A stretch of 64,000 nt of DNA from Rhizobium sp. AC27/96 (GTDB lineage: Bacteria; Pseudomonadota; Alphaproteobacteria; Rhizobiales; Rhizobiaceae). Below are positions 1 to 9,327 of the stretch, one piece after another. How positions within the stretch are numbered: position 1 is the first letter of the stretch; every line of letters starts with the position of its first letter. The position numbers and the translations under genes are program-made. The stretch lies in contig NZ_LXKN01000001.1 of assembly GCF_001692325.1 (NCBI RefSeq), positions 992,001 to 1,056,000 of the forward strand. Reading direction: 5' to 3'. Under the pieces are notes generated by a model. The model did not search any database. It was not told the DNA's origin and was given only the letters and a program-made list of their open reading frames with translations.

Positions 1-41
1 CTCATCGCTATCAATCCCATCTGCAATCTCCCAAACGTCGC

Positions 42-239
42 TCAGCGCCGGGGAGTGTGACATTCCAACTTTGCAGAAACAGGACATTCTAACAACGTGT
101 TGCATTTGATCTCACGAAAGATCGTCGAACAATGCCGCCCGAGCTTCTCCGCAATGATCTCGACACTCAGCCCAACCGTTCGCCAGTGGGCGATCCTGCG
201 ACGTTCATCCATGTCGATATGGGAGTAGGTGCGCTTCAT
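42..239 (-). pseudogene. IS30-family transposase fragment (N-terminal HTH only)
   Basis: The first ~47 residues, beginning MKRTYSHIDMDERRRIAHW, match the N-terminal helix-turn-helix of IS30-type transposases, including the hallmark GRHCSTIFREIK recognition segment. After that the reading frame runs into about 20 unrelated residues and stops. The DDE catalytic domain of a complete transposase (usually 300-400 aa) is absent, so this is a remnant without transposition activity. The start at 239 (ATG) is preferred over the longer frame because IS30 proteins begin next to this helix. I saw no terminal inverted repeats, although one end could lie beyond position 1. Confidence 0.7.
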
Positions 240-438
240 TGCATCTTCCTTGCGAGTGACAAACCAATTGGTATCATTCGCATGTCGCACTTCATCCTTG
301 AACCCACCCCCGCTACAAACGAAGATCAGATAAGATAGATTATGGAACTAAATTTGATATCCGTTTTGATGAAAAACGCGAAATATGTGAATTATTCCAT
401 CTACTTGGCTGTTTCCCCCAAGCGCGCCTCTTGCCTCA

Positions 439-930
439 TCAACTCGCCTTGATGCGGATTACCTTTGCGGCGATCTTCTCGGCCAGCAGCGTCGGATTGC
501 AGGCGAAAATGCTGTCGGGCCGTCCGGCTGCGCACCAGACCTGATCGTAGGCAAGAAGGCTTTCATCGATGAAGACAGGCAGTTCGACGAGATGACCGAT
601 CGGACCGACGCCGCCGATGGCAAAGCCGGTCTCGTCGCGGACCCGGTCGATATCGGCGCGCTTGAGCCGAATTCCGTAAGTTGCTGCTATATGTGCTGTA
701 TCGGCATTGTGTGCGCCGGAGACGAGAAGCAGCGTCAGCTGATGCGTATCGGCATTGACGAAGACCAGCGACTTGACGATCTGGCCGACGGCGCATCCGG
801 CCGCCTTGGCGGCTTCTTCCGCCGTTCGCGTCGATTGCTCCATGCGCTTGATCGAGATATCGAGACCGAGATTGCGCGCGGCAAGCTCGACGCGTTCCAG
901 GCTGGAAAGCTTCCTGCTGTCTTCGCTCAT
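439..930 (-). CDS. YbaK/EbsC-family aminoacyl-tRNA deacylase
   Basis: A 163-aa protein of the YbaK/ProX prolyl-tRNA-editing superfamily, whose members remove wrongly attached amino acids (for example Cys or Ala from tRNA-Pro) in trans. The domain spans about residues 35-155. The Lys in the GQIVKSLVF segment and the GGVGPIGH loop are the conserved substrate-pocket elements. The start codon overlaps the stop of the upstream metallo-hydrolase gene (ATGA), so the two are translationally coupled. It is the last gene of the leftward metG-tatD transcription unit. Which tRNA it edits cannot be told from sequence. Confidence 0.85.
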   Translation of the reverse strand: MSEDSRKLSSLERVELAARNLGLDISIKRMEQSTRTAEEAAKAAGCAVGQIVKSLVFVNADTHQLTLLLVSGAHNADTAHIAATYGIRLKRADIDRVRDETGFAIGGVGPIGHLVELPVFIDESLLAYDQVWCAAGRPDSIFACNPTLLAEKIAAKVIRIKAS

Positions 931-1754
931 AGATCGTCATCCTCCACGTCTAGCTCGATCTGCATCTGATCATAGGCCGGCTCGACATGATCGGGCGTTT
1001 CCGCGAGCACGGTTTCATAATCAAGCGGCGTATGCATATGGGTCAAGATAGCACGCTTCGGCCGCAGCCGTTCGATCCAGGCCAGCGATTGCTCCAGCGA
1101 CAGATGGCTTGGATGGAAGCGGTACTGGAGGGCGTCGATGATCAAGACATCGAGATCCTGGACTCTTTCCACAGATTCCGCCGGGAAGTCACTGATATCA
1201 CTGCAATAAGCGAGATTGCCGATACGAAAACCCAAGGAGTGGATATCGCCGTGGATCTGCTTGTGCGGCCAGAAGCGGATAGGGCCACCTGCCCCTTCGA
1301 TCGTGAAGCTTTTCGCCAAAGTTTCAATCAGCACCGGCCGGACGATTGGCGGATAGCTGCTGCCGGGCGGCGTTTCCAGGCAATAGCGGAAGCCCTCGCG
1401 AATGCGATCCATCGTCTGCCGGTCGGCATAGATCGGGATGCGCTCATGGGCATTATGGAAGAAGCCGCGAAGATCGTCGATGCCGTGAATATGGTCGGCA
1501 TGGGCGTGGGTATAAAGTACGGCATCGACGGAACTGACGCCGGCATGGATCATCTGCTCGCGAAAATCCGGGCCTGTATCGATAACGACGGTCGTAATAC
1601 CGCCATCCGGCGCGATCTGCTCGATCAGGAAAGCCGCACGCGTGCGGCGGTTTTTTGCATTTTTCGGATCACAGGCGCCCCAGTCACCGGTGATGCGCGG
1701 CACACCCGGCGACGAGGAACAGCCCAATATGGTGAAGCGCCGCCGGTATGTCAC
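927..1754 (-). CDS. MBL-fold metallo-hydrolase (PhnP-like)
   Basis: A 275-aa metallo-beta-lactamase-fold hydrolase. The metal-binding signature HAHADH lies at residues 83-88, followed by GIDDL. A Cys-Ser-rich N-terminal segment (GCSSSPGVPR) and the later HMHTPLDYE resemble the PhnP/lipoate-ligase-associated branch that cleaves cyclic phosphodiesters. The start is GTG at 1754, four bases after the tatD stop, and the gene overlaps ybaK by four bases. The tatD-MBL pair directly after metG is a common alphaproteobacterial arrangement and suggests a housekeeping nucleotide or RNA-related role. The substrate is unknown. Confidence 0.88.
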   Translation of the reverse strand: MTYRRRFTILGCSSSPGVPRITGDWGACDPKNAKNRRTRAAFLIEQIAPDGGITTVVIDTGPDFREQMIHAGVSSVDAVLYTHAHADHIHGIDDLRGFFHNAHERIPIYADRQTMDRIREGFRYCLETPPGSSYPPIVRPVLIETLAKSFTIEGAGGPIRFWPHKQIHGDIHSLGFRIGNLAYCSDISDFPAESVERVQDLDVLIIDALQYRFHPSHLSLEQSLAWIERLRPKRAILTHMHTPLDYETVLAETPDHVEPAYDQMQIELDVEDDDL

Positions 1755-1758
1755 GCCG

Positions 1759-2541
1759 TCAGACCCTCGTCATCTTCGAGAAGCAGTGGAAGGCATTCGC
1801 CGTGGTGATCTCGGCAATCTTTTCCATGCTGACGCCAATCGTCTCGGCCAGCACTTCGGCTGTGTTGACGACATAGGAAGGCTCATTGCGCTTGCCGCGC
1901 CAGCGCTTCGGCGCCAGATACGGCGCATCGGTCTCGACGAGCAGCCGGTCATGCGGGATCGTCTTGGCGATGTCGCGCAGCTCTTCCGACTTCGGGAAGG
2001 TCAGGATGCCGGAAAAGGAGATATAGCCGCCAAGTTCGACACCCGTCTGGGCAAGGGCAGGGCCGGCCGAGAAGCAATGGAGAATGAAGGGGAAAGCCCC
2101 CTTCCCTGTTTCCTCGGTCAGGATCGCGGCCATGTCCTCGTCGGCGCTGCGGCTGTGAATGACGAGCGGCAGCTTGGTTTCGCGGGCAGCCGCGATGTGA
2201 CGCAGGAAACCGGTCTTCTGGTCTTCCGGCTTCACCGTGTCGTAGAAATAATCGAGCCCCGCCTCGCCGATCGCGACGATCTTCGCATGCTGGTTTGCCA
2301 GCCGCACGAGATCTTCCGTCTGGATATCAAGCTCCTGATCGGCGCTGTTCGGATGTGTTCCCACAGAGCAGAAAACCGATGGATAGCGCTCGGTGAGCGC
2401 GATCAACCCGTCAAGCTTTCGAACCCTGGTCGAGATCGTGACCATCTGCTTGACGCCCATTTCGTGAGCGCGCGCGACGATCGCGTCGCGCTCTTCCTCG
2501 AAGTCGGCAAAATCCAGGTGGCAATGCGTGTCGATCAGCAT
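1759..2541 (-). CDS. TatD-family metal-dependent hydrolase/deoxyribonuclease
   Basis: A 260-aa TIM-barrel amidohydrolase-superfamily protein. The N-terminal HCH motif (His6, His8) supplies two metal ligands. Further expected ligands are present in AIGEAGLDY (Glu), VIHSRSA (His), LHCFSA (His) and VETDAPYLAP (Asp). TatD proteins act as 3'-5' DNases in DNA repair or fragmentation, and the YcfH/YjjV branch has the same fold. Length is normal for the family. The gene sits 8 bp after metG in the same direction, matching the widespread metG-tatD gene order. Confidence 0.92.
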   Translation of the reverse strand: MLIDTHCHLDFADFEEERDAIVARAHEMGVKQMVTISTRVRKLDGLIALTERYPSVFCSVGTHPNSADQELDIQTEDLVRLANQHAKIVAIGEAGLDYFYDTVKPEDQKTGFLRHIAAARETKLPLVIHSRSADEDMAAILTEETGKGAFPFILHCFSAGPALAQTGVELGGYISFSGILTFPKSEELRDIAKTIPHDRLLVETDAPYLAPKRWRGKRNEPSYVVNTAEVLAETIGVSMEKIAEITTANAFHCFSKMTRV

Positions 2542-2549
2542 GGAAAACC

Positions 2550-4103
2550 TTATTCGACAGTCGGCGCAACATAGCGCGGGAAGACCGGCTTGGGGGCTTC
2601 CAGCGGCGTACCGGCAACGAGACGGCCAGCCTCGCCGAGCGCTGCAAAGTCACGCTTGTCTGCGGGGATGGCGATGAGATCCAGCAGCTTCGCGGAGGAT
2701 TCCGGCATGAAGGGCTGCAGCAGGATACCGATCTGGCGCACGACATCGGCCGTGACGTAAAGCACGGTCGCCATGCGGGCCGGATCGGTCTTCTTCAGCG
2801 CCCAGGGCTCCTGGCTTGCGAAATAGCGGTCCGTCTCCGAGACCACGGCGATGATCGACGCCAGAGCACGGTGGATGAGCTGCTTGCCCATATCCTCGCG
2901 GGTAGAAGCCAGCAGTGCGTCGGCTTGTGCAATCAGCGCCTTGTCTTCGTCTGTCAGTGGGCCGCATTCGGGGATCTGTCCGTCGCAGTTCTTGACGATC
3001 ATCGACAGCGAGCGGCTGGCGAGGTTGCCGATACCGTTGGCGAGATCGGAGTTGATGCGTATGCCGATCGCTTCTTCGCTATAGCTTCCGTCCTGGCCGA
3101 AGGAAACTTCGCGCAGGAAGAAGTAGCGTACCTGGTCGAGACCGAAGTGGTTCACGAGGTTAACCGGGTCGACGACATTGCCGAGCGACTTCGACATCTT
3201 CTCGCCCTTGTTGAGCAGGAAGCCGTGAGCATAGACGCGCTTCGGCAGCGGCAGCTTTGCCGACATCAGGAAGGCCGGCCAGTAGACGGCGTGGAAGCGG
3301 ATAATGTCCTTGCCGATGATGTGTACGTCAGCCGGCCAGTATTTTGCTCGCGGATTGTTGCGGTCTTCGATGTAGCCGGTGGCGGTTATGTAGTTCGTCA
3401 GCGCGTCGACCCAGACATACATGACATGCGACGGGTCGTTCGGCACCTTGATGCCCCAGTCGAAGGTCGTGCGCGAGATCGACAGGTCCTTGAGGCCGGA
3501 TTTGACGAAGGAAATCACTTCGTTGCGGCGTTCAGCCGGTCCGATGAAGTCAGGGTTCTCTTCATAGAGCTTCAGCAGCCGGTCCTGGTATTCCGAGAGC
3601 TTGAAGAAGTAGCTCGCCTCCTCCACCCACTCGACCGGCGTACCTTGCGGTCCGTAGCGCACACCATCGGCGCGCAGCTCGGTCTCGTTTTCCTGGTAGT
3701 AGGCTTCGTCGCGAACCGAATACCAGCCGGCATAGGAATCCTTGTAGATGTCGCCGGCATCGGCCATCAGGTTCCAGATGTTCTGCGAGGTCTCGTGGTG
3801 CCGCGGCTGCGTCGTGCGGATGAAGTCGTCGTTGGACGCGTTCAGCAGCTTGCCCATGGCCTGGAATTCATCGGAATTGCGGTTGGCGAGCTCCTGTGGC
3901 GTCAAGCCCTCGGCCCGCGCCGTCTGCTGCATCTTCTGGCCATGTTCGTCCGTGCCTGTAAGGAAGAAGACGTCGCGCCCGTCCAGTCGCTGGAATCGCG
4001 CCATGGCGTCGGTGGCAATCAGCTCGTAGGCGTGGCCGATATGCGGCTTGCCATTAGGATAGGCGATGGCTGTGGTGATGTAGAACGGGGTCTTTTCGGT
4101 CAT
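2550..4103 (-). CDS. metG: methionyl-tRNA synthetase
   Basis: A class I aminoacyl-tRNA synthetase of 517 aa that charges tRNA-Met with methionine in the cytoplasm. The ATP-binding HIGH motif is intact at residues 21-24 and the KMSKS loop is intact in [11 protein letters not shown]. The GTDEHG element and the [11 protein letters not shown] segment are typical of MetRS. There is no C-terminal tRNA-binding (EMAP-like) extension, consistent with the ~515-aa alphaproteobacterial form. The gene starts at ATG 4103 and is followed closely by tatD. In this genome it is separated from holB by an inserted TSUP/SUKH cassette. Confidence 0.97.
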   Translation of the reverse strand: MTEKTPFYITTAIAYPNGKPHIGHAYELIATDAMARFQRLDGRDVFFLTGTDEHGQKMQQTARAEGLTPQELANRNSDEFQAMGKLLNASNDDFIRTTQPRHHETSQNIWNLMADAGDIYKDSYAGWYSVRDEAYYQENETELRADGVRYGPQGTPVEWVEEASYFFKLSEYQDRLLKLYEENPDFIGPAERRNEVISFVKSGLKDLSISRTTFDWGIKVPNDPSHVMYVWVDALTNYITATGYIEDRNNPRAKYWPADVHIIGKDIIRFHAVYWPAFLMSAKLPLPKRVYAHGFLLNKGEKMSKSLGNVVDPVNLVNHFGLDQVRYFFLREVSFGQDGSYSEEAIGIRINSDLANGIGNLASRSLSMIVKNCDGQIPECGPLTDEDKALIAQADALLASTREDMGKQLIHRALASIIAVVSETDRYFASQEPWALKKTDPARMATVLYVTADVVRQIGILLQPFMPESSAKLLDLIAIPADKRDFAALGEAGRLVAGTPLEAPKPVFPRYVAPTVE

Positions 4104-4353
4104 GTCAGGCAGGGATCCGCTTTTACGGTTGCGTCTCTGTTATTCTTGGCTCCGCTCGCTTTAGCGCATGTTTGCCGGGAGCGAAACACCAAGTTTCGCG
4201 TGCGCAGCATTCAGCGAGATCGGAGCCGGCCTTCCTTGACAGGGTCCTGCCCCAGCTTTACCCCTTCGATGAACCAGAGCACAGGACCGAAATCACAGTG
4301 AATGTCATCGATTTTTTCATGAGCCTGGCTGACGGCTTCACGGGGCCGTCGTT

Positions 4354-5154
4354 TTGAGTTTCATCGCTTCCTATCAGCCGCTTTATTCCATTTCCGGCTT
4401 TTTCGTCGGCATGCTGGTCGGCATCACCGGCGTTGGCGGCGGATCGCTGATGACGCCGTTGCTGGTGCTACTGTTCGGCGTGCATCCGGCAACGGCAGTC
4501 GGTACCGACCTGCTCTATGCCGCGATCACCAAGACGGCCGGGACGGCCGTTCACGGCATGCACGGCCGCGTCAACTGGAAGGTCGTTGGTTTCCTGGCTT
4601 CAGGCAGCGTCCCAGCGGCCCTGGCCATGCTTTGGATCATGGCGGGCGTCAATCGCGAGAGCCCGGCGGTCGCTCATACCATCACCCTGTCCCTCGGCTG
4701 TCTTCTGTTGTTGACGGCGGTCATGCTGATCTTCCGCGGCCAGATACTGGACTCCATACGCAAATGGCGAGGCGAGCGCGGCAAGCTGACCCCGCGTACG
4801 ATCGCATTGCTGACCATCATTCTCGGCCTTGTGCTCGGCATTCTGGTCACCATGACCTCGGTTGGCGCGGGCGCGCTCGGCGTCACCGTGCTGCTGGTGC
4901 TCTATCCGCAGCTCGACGTCCGCGAGATCGTCGGCTCGGACATCGTTCATGCGGTACCGCTCACCTTGATCGGCGGCATGGGATATTGGTTCATCGGCGA
5001 GATCAACTGGACGATGCTGTTCGCACTGCTCGTGGGATCGATCCCCGGCATCGTTGCCGGTAGCCTGCTCGCTCCGCGCCTGCACGAGCGCTCCGTGCGT
5101 ATCATCCTTGCCGTCACGCTGGCCGTTGTCGCCTGGAAGCTTATTTTTCCCTGA
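4354..5154 (+). CDS. TSUP (TauE/SafE) family sulfite/anion exporter
   Basis: A 266-aa integral membrane protein made of two homologous halves. The first half contains GITGVGGGSLMTPLL and the second TSVGAGALGVTVLLVL, the glycine-rich TauE/SafE signatures. About eight hydrophobic segments are expected. Family members export sulfite, sulfoacetate or related organosulfur anions. The start used is TTG at 4354; no good ATG lies upstream in frame, and the first internal ATG would remove part of helix 1. It is transcribed opposite to the flanking metG and holB genes and forms the left side of an inserted cassette. The substrate is not determinable. Confidence 0.88.
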   Translation: MSFIASYQPLYSISGFFVGMLVGITGVGGGSLMTPLLVLLFGVHPATAVGTDLLYAAITKTAGTAVHGMHGRVNWKVVGFLASGSVPAALAMLWIMAGVNRESPAVAHTITLSLGCLLLLTAVMLIFRGQILDSIRKWRGERGKLTPRTIALLTIILGLVLGILVTMTSVGAGALGVTVLLVLYPQLDVREIVGSDIVHAVPLTLIGGMGYWFIGEINWTMLFALLVGSIPGIVAGSLLAPRLHERSVRIILAVTLAVVAWKLIFP

Positions 5155-5195
5155 AGTAGCTCCAAGCAAAGCGAGAAATTACCAGGAGAGAAGCG

Positions 5196-5660
5196 ATGAG
5201 CGACTGGCAACCCTATCTGCGAACCGCATTTCCGCAGCCGACTGATGAAGACAGAACTCGGCTCGAGTATCTCGCAGGCGCGGCCCTGCCCGACGCTTAC
5301 TGGCGCATGGTAGGTTCACATCAGGGAGAGGTCCTGGATACCGAGCTTGAGCTGGAGGGCGAGGGCGCGATCAATTTCGGCGTCTTGTTGTTGGCCTTGT
5401 CTCCTCTCGCCGTTGAAAGGCAAAGCGCATCCTATTGTGTGGAATACTGCTTCGAAGGCATGCAAGACCGCTATCCGGCAGGCCTGTTCCCTTTTGCCGA
5501 TGATACGGGCGGAAACTACTGGGCTTTCGATTTTCGCACCAATTCAACCGATCCAGCCATTGTCTTCATCGACCATGAAATGGTCGGAGATGCAGGTGTG
5601 ACCGCAGCATCGGAGAGCTTTGCAGCCTTTATGGCAAGCGCGGGAGCCCCGGGCTTCTAG
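5196..5660 (+). CDS. SMI1/KNR4 (SUKH-1-like) family protein
   Basis: A 154-aa acidic soluble protein. Features of the SUKH fold include the early LPDAYWRMVGSHQGE segment, the central GLFPFADDTGGNYWAFDF segment (the conserved region around a Gly-Asn-Tyr/Trp turn) and the late VFIDHEM. SUKH proteins are common immunity proteins for contact-dependent and polymorphic toxins, but many are orphan housekeeping-like proteins. A clear ribosome binding site (AGGAGAG) precedes ATG 5196. No toxin gene is adjacent; the neighbours are a TSUP exporter in the same direction and an unknown gene facing it. An orphan immunity role is inference. Confidence 0.7.
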   Translation: MSDWQPYLRTAFPQPTDEDRTRLEYLAGAALPDAYWRMVGSHQGEVLDTELELEGEGAINFGVLLLALSPLAVERQSASYCVEYCFEGMQDRYPAGLFPFADDTGGNYWAFDFRTNSTDPAIVFIDHEMVGDAGVTAASESFAAFMASAGAPGF

Positions 5661-5710
5661 GCAAACGTCGTACGGGCTCGCCAACGACGATGACAGCCAT
5701 CGAACTGCGT

Positions 5711-6154
5711 CTACGTTTGAGCTGGAAGCTCTTCAAAGTTCGACGTAAGTTTCCGGGCAAGTGGACCATTCTTCGCCGCCAGCAGGCTCCATCCCGGCTT
5801 TGCCCCGGGTGAGAGAATACCAAACAGTCTGCTATGCAGATAGATGCGAGCCATGGGGCCGTATTGCTCGTGTGTTTTCCATAGAACAACGATATCTGAT
5901 GGTTGTTTGGCAAATTCAAAAGCCAGATCCTCACGCACGAATTCACGCGGATTCGCGAATGGCATCTCTTCTTTGTCGTGCCACGCAGGCTCTGCCGGTG
6001 GTTCGCCTACGTTATAAAGCCAAACGTCCCCGATGATTTCACCATCCGCAGCTAAAAGATAGGCGTAGGCAACGTGGCCATTGTCCTCGAACAAGACGCT
6101 GCACCCGGAATCCGGATCACTGATGGAGGTCAACAAGGGCTCTGCGTTTTGCAT
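5711..6154 (-). CDS. unknown 147-aa soluble protein
   Basis: I do not recognise this protein. It is acidic and soluble, with no signal peptide or membrane segment. The N-terminal half (CSVLFEDNGHVAYAYLL, then IGDVWLYN) looks like a series of beta strands. A Pro/Glu-rich stretch follows (GEPPAEPAWHDKEEMPFANP), then a C-terminal region with strand-like patterns (DIVVLWK, ARIYLHSRLFGIL). It is convergent with the SUKH gene and both sit in the insertion between holB and metG. This context, its size and its composition would suit a second orphan immunity-type protein, but that is inference from position only. Confidence 0.6.
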   Translation of the reverse strand: MQNAEPLLTSISDPDSGCSVLFEDNGHVAYAYLLAADGEIIGDVWLYNVGEPPAEPAWHDKEEMPFANPREFVREDLAFEFAKQPSDIVVLWKTHEQYGPMARIYLHSRLFGILSPGAKPGWSLLAAKNGPLARKLTSNFEELPAQT

Positions 6155-6181
6155 GCTTCCTCCGCCAATTGAGCTAATGCT

Positions 6182-7213
6182 TCATGCCGAAAGCTGTTGC
6201 TTGAGCTCACCGAGGACTGTCATGAGTGTCTGCTTGCGATCGAGATTGTAGGCTTGCGAGATATTGAGCCGTTCGGTGGTCTCGGAGTGGAGACGGGCCA
6301 GCCTTTCCGCCATGCCGAGGTATCCGCCAAATGCGGCAGCCCTTGCGCGTTCGGCGATATCGTCACCGATATGGGATATGAAGAAGCCGAAGATCGTGTC
6401 GCTGTCCTTGCTGGAAAGCGCGTCGGCGAGGCGATGCATCGCCTTGCGTGAGGCGGGACCTTCCGCGGAAAGGACCTGCCGGTAGGCTTCGATGATCTCG
6501 CCGCCGCCGTAGTTCAGAAGCTTCAGCGCCTCGCTGACACTGCCTTTGGCGGCCGAGAGCAGTTCACTCCCCTGCTCTGCCGGCACGCCGAGATTTGCAA
6601 GCGCCCAGCGCAAGATCTCGTCTCCAAGTGGCGCGAGCTTCAATGGCAGGCAGCGCGAACGGATGGTCGGCAGCAGACGGCCAGGCGCATGCGACAGTAC
6701 GAGGAACAGCGCCCGCTTCGGCGGCTCCTCGAGAATCTTCAGGATGGCGTTGGCGGCGTTGCGGTTGAGATCATCGGCCGGGTCGATGATGACGATCCGC
6801 CAGTTGCCGGTGCCCGAGGTTTGCGAAAAGAACTTTCCGGCGCGCCGAACTTCGTCCACCGTAATAGCCGACTTCACCTTGCCGGTCTTGTCGTCCACGG
6901 GACGGCTCAGATGCAGCAGATTATGGGATGCGCCGCCGGATATCTGCCGGCTTATGGCGGAGGACGGATCGGGATCTCCGATCGTCTCGGGTGCGGATGC
7001 CGGGTCGGGATGGGACAGAACGTGATTGGCAAACCGGAAGGCCAGCGTCGCCTTGCCGACCCCCTCGGGTCCCTCGATCAGCACGGCATGATGGCCTTTG
7101 CCGGAGCGATAGGATTGCGCCAGGAAGGCTTCCGCCTCCTCGTGGCCGAAGAGCTTGGTATTGTCCTGTGGAGCGATCGCGCCATCGAGAACGCCGGGCC
7201 GATCCTCGCTCAT
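6182..7213 (-). CDS. holB: DNA polymerase III subunit delta'
   Basis: A 343-aa AAA+ clamp-loader subunit. The Walker A-like [14 protein letters not shown] lies near residues 49-62, and SRC in the [11 protein letters not shown] segment matches the conserved sensor/SRC motif of clamp loaders. In the replisome delta' helps delta open the beta clamp for loading on DNA. The start overlaps the end of tmk by four bases, so the two are coupled, as is common in many bacteria. In related genomes metG would follow next; here the TSUP/SUKH cassette intervenes. Confidence 0.95.
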   Translation of the reverse strand: MSEDRPGVLDGAIAPQDNTKLFGHEEAEAFLAQSYRSGKGHHAVLIEGPEGVGKATLAFRFANHVLSHPDPASAPETIGDPDPSSAISRQISGGASHNLLHLSRPVDDKTGKVKSAITVDEVRRAGKFFSQTSGTGNWRIVIIDPADDLNRNAANAILKILEEPPKRALFLVLSHAPGRLLPTIRSRCLPLKLAPLGDEILRWALANLGVPAEQGSELLSAAKGSVSEALKLLNYGGGEIIEAYRQVLSAEGPASRKAMHRLADALSSKDSDTIFGFFISHIGDDIAERARAAAFGGYLGMAERLARLHSETTERLNISQAYNLDRKQTLMTVLGELKQQLSA

Positions 7214-7893
7214 TGCGCCGCTTCCGATCTGGCCGCAGCGATAGTCGCGGCAGGGCCAAGGCGCCTGTCGACGATCGCGGCGATGTCTGCGGCGATCTCG
7301 TCTTCCGAGCGCTGGGCGCCGATGACATGGCAGCGCTCCGGCTCGCGTGCGGCGATATCGAGAAAAGCCTCACGGCGTTTCTCATGGGTCTGCATCTCTT
7401 CCTTCTCGAAGCGGTCGGGAGCGACGACGGCGGAGGCCCGCTTACGCGCGCGCTCAAGGCCAATCTCGGCGGGAATATCGAGGATCAGCGTGCAGTCAGG
7501 GACGACGCCATTCACGGCAACTCTTTGCAGGGCCTCGATATAGTCGGCCTCGAGATTGCCGGTCACGCCCTGATAGACGCGTGAGGAATCCATGAACCTG
7601 TCGCAAAGGACGATGGCGCCGCGTGCCAGCGCCGGGCGAATGACTTCCTCGACATGGTCGTTGCGGGCAGCGGCGAAGAGAATCGCTTCCATGCGCGTGC
7701 CGAAGATCTCGGCAGCTCCGGACAGCAGCACATGGCGGACAGCCTCGGCACCGGGAGATCCACCTGGCTCGCGTGTCACAAGCACGTCATGACCACGTTC
7801 GCGCAATCGCTCGGCCAACCGGCGGATCTGGGTCGATTTACCAGCCCCTTCGCCGCCTTCGAAGCTTACGAATAATCCGTTTGCATCAGCCAA
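7210..7893 (-). CDS. tmk: thymidylate kinase
   Basis: A 227-aa P-loop kinase that converts dTMP to dTDP. The P-loop [11 protein letters not shown] is at about residues 13-23. The [11 protein letters not shown] segment is the DRX/TREPGG motif that places the dTMP phosphate, and the [12 protein letters not shown] segment is the second signature. Length is typical (205-230 aa). It overlaps holB by four bases, forming the usual tmk-holB pair. The start is ATG 7893. About 150 bp separate it from the upstream penicillin-binding protein gene, so an internal promoter is possible. Confidence 0.96.
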   Translation of the reverse strand: MADANGLFVSFEGGEGAGKSTQIRRLAERLRERGHDVLVTREPGGSPGAEAVRHVLLSGAAEIFGTRMEAILFAAARNDHVEEVIRPALARGAIVLCDRFMDSSRVYQGVTGNLEADYIEALQRVAVNGVVPDCTLILDIPAEIGLERARKRASAVVAPDRFEKEEMQTHEKRREAFLDIAAREPERCHVIGAQRSEDEIAADIAAIVDRRLGPAATIAAARSEAAQ

Positions 7894-8045
7894 TGATCAT
7901 GTCCTGCACTTTTCGCCTGCCTGTCGCTCGGCATGCGATACGTCTCTTGTTTAACCCAAGACATGCCCGCGTGGAACCGTGCATGTGTCGGCGTCAGGCA
8001 TTCTATATGGGGTGTGAACAGGGATTTCGCGAGCCGCGCAATCCG

Positions 8046-9257
8046 TCAGGCCGGCAGAGGCCTGTCCCATAGCCAAGAGAATAGCAGGGATTCGGTCAAT
8101 TCCATGAAAGCATCGAAGGCACGTCGGCTGAGCGTGCCCTGAGCGATTGATTCTTTTGTATAAAGCGGCAATTCGCGCACCAGCCGCGCGCCCAAGAACA
8201 CGCGAAGCGTCCCGGCATCATAATCCGCGGCGACGGGCGCTGTCAGCGGCCAGCGATAGACGATTCGCGCCGACAGGCGATCGGGCGTATCCACTGGAAC
8301 GTAGACATCGACGGGCATCTTCGCCAGCAAGCCTACCGTCGACTGTGCGCCGCCATAGACGCTGGCATCGCCGATGACTTCACCGCCTGCGAAAATGCGC
8401 TGGCTCTTGAAATTGCTGAGCCCCCATTCGAGCACGCGGCGGGTTTCCTCGGTGCGCTCCTTGTCGCTCTTGAGCCCACCAAGCGCCAGAAACAGCCGAC
8501 GGCCGTCACGTTCCACCGATGCGACGATCGAAAATCCTTCGCCATCGGTAAAGCCCAGTCCAAGACCATCGACGCCAATGTTGAGCAGCAGCAATGGGTT
8601 CTTGTTGCGTTGGTAGATCTTGTTCCAGGTGAAATCCGGCTGGCCGAAATATTTGTAGAGATCCTGGTGTTTCTGCTGCAGATCCTGCGCCAGCGTTACC
8701 AGTTCCCGCATCGAGACCTTGCCGCCGCCGCTGGGGTCGTTGGCGTCCGGCAAGCCGGTGGAATTGGTGAAGGTGGCGCGGGGCATGCCGATCTCGCGCG
8801 CCCTCGCCGTCATGCGCCGGGCAAATTCGCGCTCGCTCACCGAAATACCCTCGGCCAGCACGATGCAGCTGTCGTTGGCCTGCTGCACGGCGACGCCCTG
8901 AATAAGGTCTCCGACGCGTACGCGGGATTTCAAAGCGGCGAACATCGTCGACGCCCGGGAGGGAGCACCACCGGTCCGCCAGGCATTTTCCGAGACTGGA
9001 TATTCGGTATCGAGCGAAATCTCCCCTCGCCCGATGGCATCGAAGATGACGTCCAGCGTCATCAGTTTCGCAAGCGATGCTGGCGAGATCGGTTGATCCT
9101 CGGCTTTTGCAAGGAGAATGGTGCCTGTCGAGGCCTCGATCATGAATGCCTGTGCGGCTTTCGTATCGAAGGCGCCTGGCGTGGCCGGCTGCGCCAAGGC
9201 TACCGCATTGCCGATACCGAGGAGAAAAAGGAACAAAAGAATCAAGCGCTTTGGCAT
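8046..9257 (-). CDS. D-alanyl-D-alanine carboxypeptidase family protein with degenerate active site
   Basis: A 403-aa protein of the low-molecular-weight penicillin-binding protein family (peptidase S11, DacA/DacC-like). An N-terminal signal peptide (about 22 residues) predicts export to the periplasm. The nucleophile motif SxxK is present as Ser61-Leu-Ala-Lys64. The second motif SxN reads Gln126-Ala-Asn128, and the third motif KTG reads Gly233-Leu-Gly235, so the Ser of motif 2 and the Lys of motif 3 are missing. The rest of the fold aligns well (SENAWRTGG, NSTGLPD, GFSIVASVERDGRRL). It lies 70 bp after rlpA, suggesting a peptidoglycan role. Whether it is still an active carboxypeptidase is doubtful. 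Confidence 0.88.
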   Translation of the reverse strand: MPKRLILLFLFLLGIGNAVALAQPATPGAFDTKAAQAFMIEASTGTILLAKAEDQPISPASLAKLMTLDVIFDAIGRGEISLDTEYPVSENAWRTGGAPSRASTMFAALKSRVRVGDLIQGVAVQQANDSCIVLAEGISVSEREFARRMTARAREIGMPRATFTNSTGLPDANDPSGGGKVSMRELVTLAQDLQQKHQDLYKYFGQPDFTWNKIYQRNKNPLLLLNIGVDGLGLGFTDGEGFSIVASVERDGRRLFLALGGLKSDKERTEETRRVLEWGLSNFKSQRIFAGGEVIGDASVYGGAQSTVGLLAKMPVDVYVPVDTPDRLSARIVYRWPLTAPVAADYDAGTLRVFLGARLVRELPLYTKESIAQGTLSRRAFDAFMELTESLLFSWLWDRPLPA

Positions 9258-9327
9258 GCCGTCCCCTCAATCCGATCACCTGCCCCATTATTTTAGAGAC
9301 AGGTAAAGATTCAGGCAATGATGCTGA

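Noticed and set aside
2871-4301. 476-codon plus-strand frame opposite metG
   Set aside because: It is a long shadow frame of a clear methionyl-tRNA synthetase, caused by high GC content.
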